From NCBI GenBank assembly GCA_026418215.1, contig JAOABT010000331.1, forward strand, positions 1 through 8,411: a stretch of 8,411 nt of DNA, written 5' to 3'. Below are positions 7,009 through 8,411 of the stretch, in pieces. Each line of letters opens with the position of its first letter. The stretch's first letter is position 1. This stretch comes from Clostridia bacterium (lineage in GTDB: Bacteria; Bacillota; Clostridia; DSM-8532). The notes beneath the pieces are model-generated. The model was not told where the DNA came from. It did not search any database and saw only the letters and a program-made list of their open reading frames with translations. The translations under genes and the position numbers were made by a program.

Positions 7009-7560
7009 GTGTTAAAGGATTACATCAGGGAATACGTCAAAGAGGAATGCAGCAAATCGGAGGCTTTCCGCGAGCTTTATGAGAATCATATCCTTATCGT
7101 GGCAAAGTACGGTGTTCAATTGGCTGACCTTCTTGGGGCTGATGCGGAAGCCGTTGAGCTGGCCGCCTATCTCCATGATTTTTCAGCTGTGCTGGATTTC
7201 GAGCATATCAATGATCATGCCATCAAGGGCTCCAAAATGGCCGACACCCTTCTAAGGCAGTTTAACTATAAGGAAGAAAAGATTCAACTGGTTAAGCAGG
7301 CTATAGCGCATCATTCAAAGCCCCTTAAACTAAACGAAGGGTCTTTGGAGGCCGTGTGCCTCTCTAATGCCGATGCCATGTCCCAAATAGCAAAACCATA
7401 CTTCTGGCTTTATTTCAATTTCGCCGTAAAAAAGCGCTCTTATGAGGATGGCATTAAAGAATACCGCCAATGGATGGAAGCCAATTGGCAGGCCATGATT
7501 GATGAGGCCAGGCAGATTGTTGAAAAGGATTACGAAGGGGTTAAGCAAATAAAGAAATAA
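7009..7560 (+). CDS. HD-domain superfamily predicted metal-dependent phosphohydrolase
   Basis: A soluble 183-residue protein with the HD metal-binding pattern: H27 at the end of the first helix, the H56-D57 doublet in AAYLHDFSA, H70, H101-H102 in AIAHHSK, and D122 in SNADAMSQ. These are the positions used for one or two divalent metals in HD phosphohydrolases and nucleotidases. No second domain is fused. The C-terminal third is helical and charged. The GTG at 7009 is the only reasonable start: a stop codon in this frame ends at 7002, and a moderate GGAAG lies ten bases upstream. It sits 82 bases after the end of the TSUP remnant with no terminator or clear promoter between, so it may have been its operon partner. 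It converges on the SLH-protein gene. The substrate is unknown; nucleotides, nucleotide second messengers and other phosphate esters are all possible for this fold. Confidence 0.8.
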   Translation: MLKDYIREYVKEECSKSEAFRELYENHILIVAKYGVQLADLLGADAEAVELAAYLHDFSAVLDFEHINDHAIKGSKMADTLLRQFNYKEEKIQLVKQAIAHHSKPLKLNEGSLEAVCLSNADAMSQIAKPYFWLYFNFAVKKRSYEDGIKEYRQWMEANWQAMIDEARQIVEKDYEGVKQIKK

Positions 7561-7574
7561 CAGCATACAGCCTG

Positions 7575-8411
7575 TCAATGAGGCTCAACAATAATGGGCG
7601 GTGACGTTACCGAAGGGTCGCTCTTGGCAGGGTAAGTCATTTCCATGGCCGATGCGCGGTTGATCAAAGCCGCCATTTCCGCTCTTTTAACAATCCCCAG
7701 CGGCACAAAGGCGCCTTGACCTCTTCCGTTGACGATGCCATTGGCTGCAAGCCGCAGGATGGCATCATAGGAATAGGGATTGGACACAGGGTTCACGTCC
7801 GAAAAGGGGTTTCCCGTCACAGGGTTGTTCAATACGAGAATTCTATCCAGCACAATCGCCATTTGCTCCCTTGTTAAGGGGGTGTCCGGATAAAACCTAT
7901 TATCTCCGTCTCCCAGCATAATCTGATATTTGCGCGCAATGCCAATGGCATCCCGGGCCCAGTGATTCACCGTATCGGAAAAGGGATCGGTAGGGGTGTC
8001 ATTCTGCAAGCCCAGCACGCGTGTCATAATGACTGCGGCTTCGGCTCTCGTCAGGGATTTACGGGGTTCGAAGGTGGCTGCCGAAACACCGATCATCCAC
8101 CCTTTTTGGGCCACCGTCAGGATATCGTCCTGGGCAAAGTTGCCCAGAATGTCGGTAAAGTATTTGCCTGTCAGCCAGCGGCCGAAGTAATCCCAGGTTT
8201 TCAAGCTCTCCTGGCCTAAGGACCAGCTTCCGGCCCCCAGGATATCGTATTTCTGAACAAGATTCAGCTTGTATTTCATGGCCTGGTCATTATCATAGTA
8301 AAGAATATAGGTTCCGGCTCCCAATACCTTGCCGCCCCAGAGTGTGGGCTTTTGGTCGTTGGCACCGATGGTCACCTGCACCCTTGCCGTTTGTGTTGAG
8401 CTGTCATAGGT
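7575..8411 (-). CDS. S-layer-anchored protein: end of a probable GH18 domain plus three SLH repeats, 5'-partial
   Basis: C-terminal 278 residues of an exported cell-surface protein; the frame is open through the right edge, so the signal peptide and catalytic centre are not in view. Counting from a GTG codon at 8381, the first 70 residues resemble the last strands of a glycoside hydrolase family 18 barrel: YILYYDND, then NLVQKYDILGAGSWSLGQE, whose Trp53 matches the conserved floor Trp of that family. Three SLH repeats follow at about 74-124, 132-184 and 192-245 (nucleotides about 8162-8010, 7988-7830 and 7808-7647). They carry LTRAEAA, LTREQMA and VKRAEMA at the carbohydrate-binding motif. 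SLH repeats bind pyruvylated secondary wall polymers, so the enzyme would be held on the wall, probably acting on peptidoglycan or chitin-like glycans. The tail after SLH3 is short and Pro/Ser rich. GH18 assignment is tentative because only its end is seen; SLH is firm. Confidence 0.85.
   Translation of the reverse strand, partial: TYDSSTQTARVQVTIGANDQKPTLWGGKVLGAGTYILYYDNDQAMKYKLNLVQKYDILGAGSWSLGQESLKTWDYFGRWLTGKYFTDILGNFAQDDILTVAQKGWMIGVSAATFEPRKSLTRAEAAVIMTRVLGLQNDTPTDPFSDTVNHWARDAIGIARKYQIMLGDGDNRFYPDTPLTREQMAIVLDRILVLNNPVTGNPFSDVNPVSNPYSYDAILRLAANGIVNGRGQGAFVPLGIVKRAEMAALINRASAMEMTYPAKSDPSVTSPPIIVEPH

Overview
The window looks like chromosome from a strictly anaerobic, fermentative member of the Clostridia (Bacillota). 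The base composition is moderate and the ribosome binding sites are strong (AAGGAGG type). The content fits as well: a multi-subunit [FeFe] hydrogenase, a MetF-type methylenetetrahydrofolate reductase, an ECF vitamin-transporter S component and an S-layer-anchored glycoside hydrolase. The species cannot be named from the sequence. No CRISPR array, rRNA, tRNA, transposase or phage gene is visible.

Layout from left to right. (1) Positions 1-2966 hold the end of a hydrogenase operon. The NADH/FMN-binding flavoprotein subunit (HydB/HndC type, 5' end outside the window) is followed after 21 bases by the catalytic [FeFe] subunit (HydA/HndD type). The small NuoE-like subunit expected for such a complex would lie just left of the window. 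A perfect 10-bp hairpin terminator closes the operon. (2) Positions 2967-3326 are a 360-base non-coding gap with a weak promoter and at least three base-paired segments. It may be a small RNA, a 5' leader or a dispersed repeat, and it is the least explained part of the window. (3) Positions 3327-4247 encode an auxin-efflux-carrier (AEC) family permease with its own terminator. (4) Positions 4415-5281 encode metF. It converges on an ECF S-component gene (5434-6207, minus strand), and the two share an elaborate nested bidirectional terminator. (5) From a divergent promoter region at 6208-6397, a TSUP (TauE/SafE) family permease gene reads rightward. It is a pseudogene: its middle is deleted, it is frameshifted, and its 3' end has a nonsense codon. 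(6) Positions 7009-7560 encode a small HD-domain hydrolase. It converges, with only 14 bases between stop codons, on the 3' part of a cell-surface protein (7575-8411, minus strand) that carries the end of a probable GH18 catalytic domain followed by three SLH repeats.

Functionally, the hydrogenase would exchange electrons among NAD(P)H, probably ferredoxin, and H2. MetF links the folate one-carbon pool to methionine synthesis or acetogenic carbon flow. The transporter genes (AEC, ECF, dead TSUP) appear to be independent single-gene units rather than one pathway. I see no convincing new multi-gene system. The best leads are the structured gap, the enlarged ECF S component and the decayed TSUP gene.
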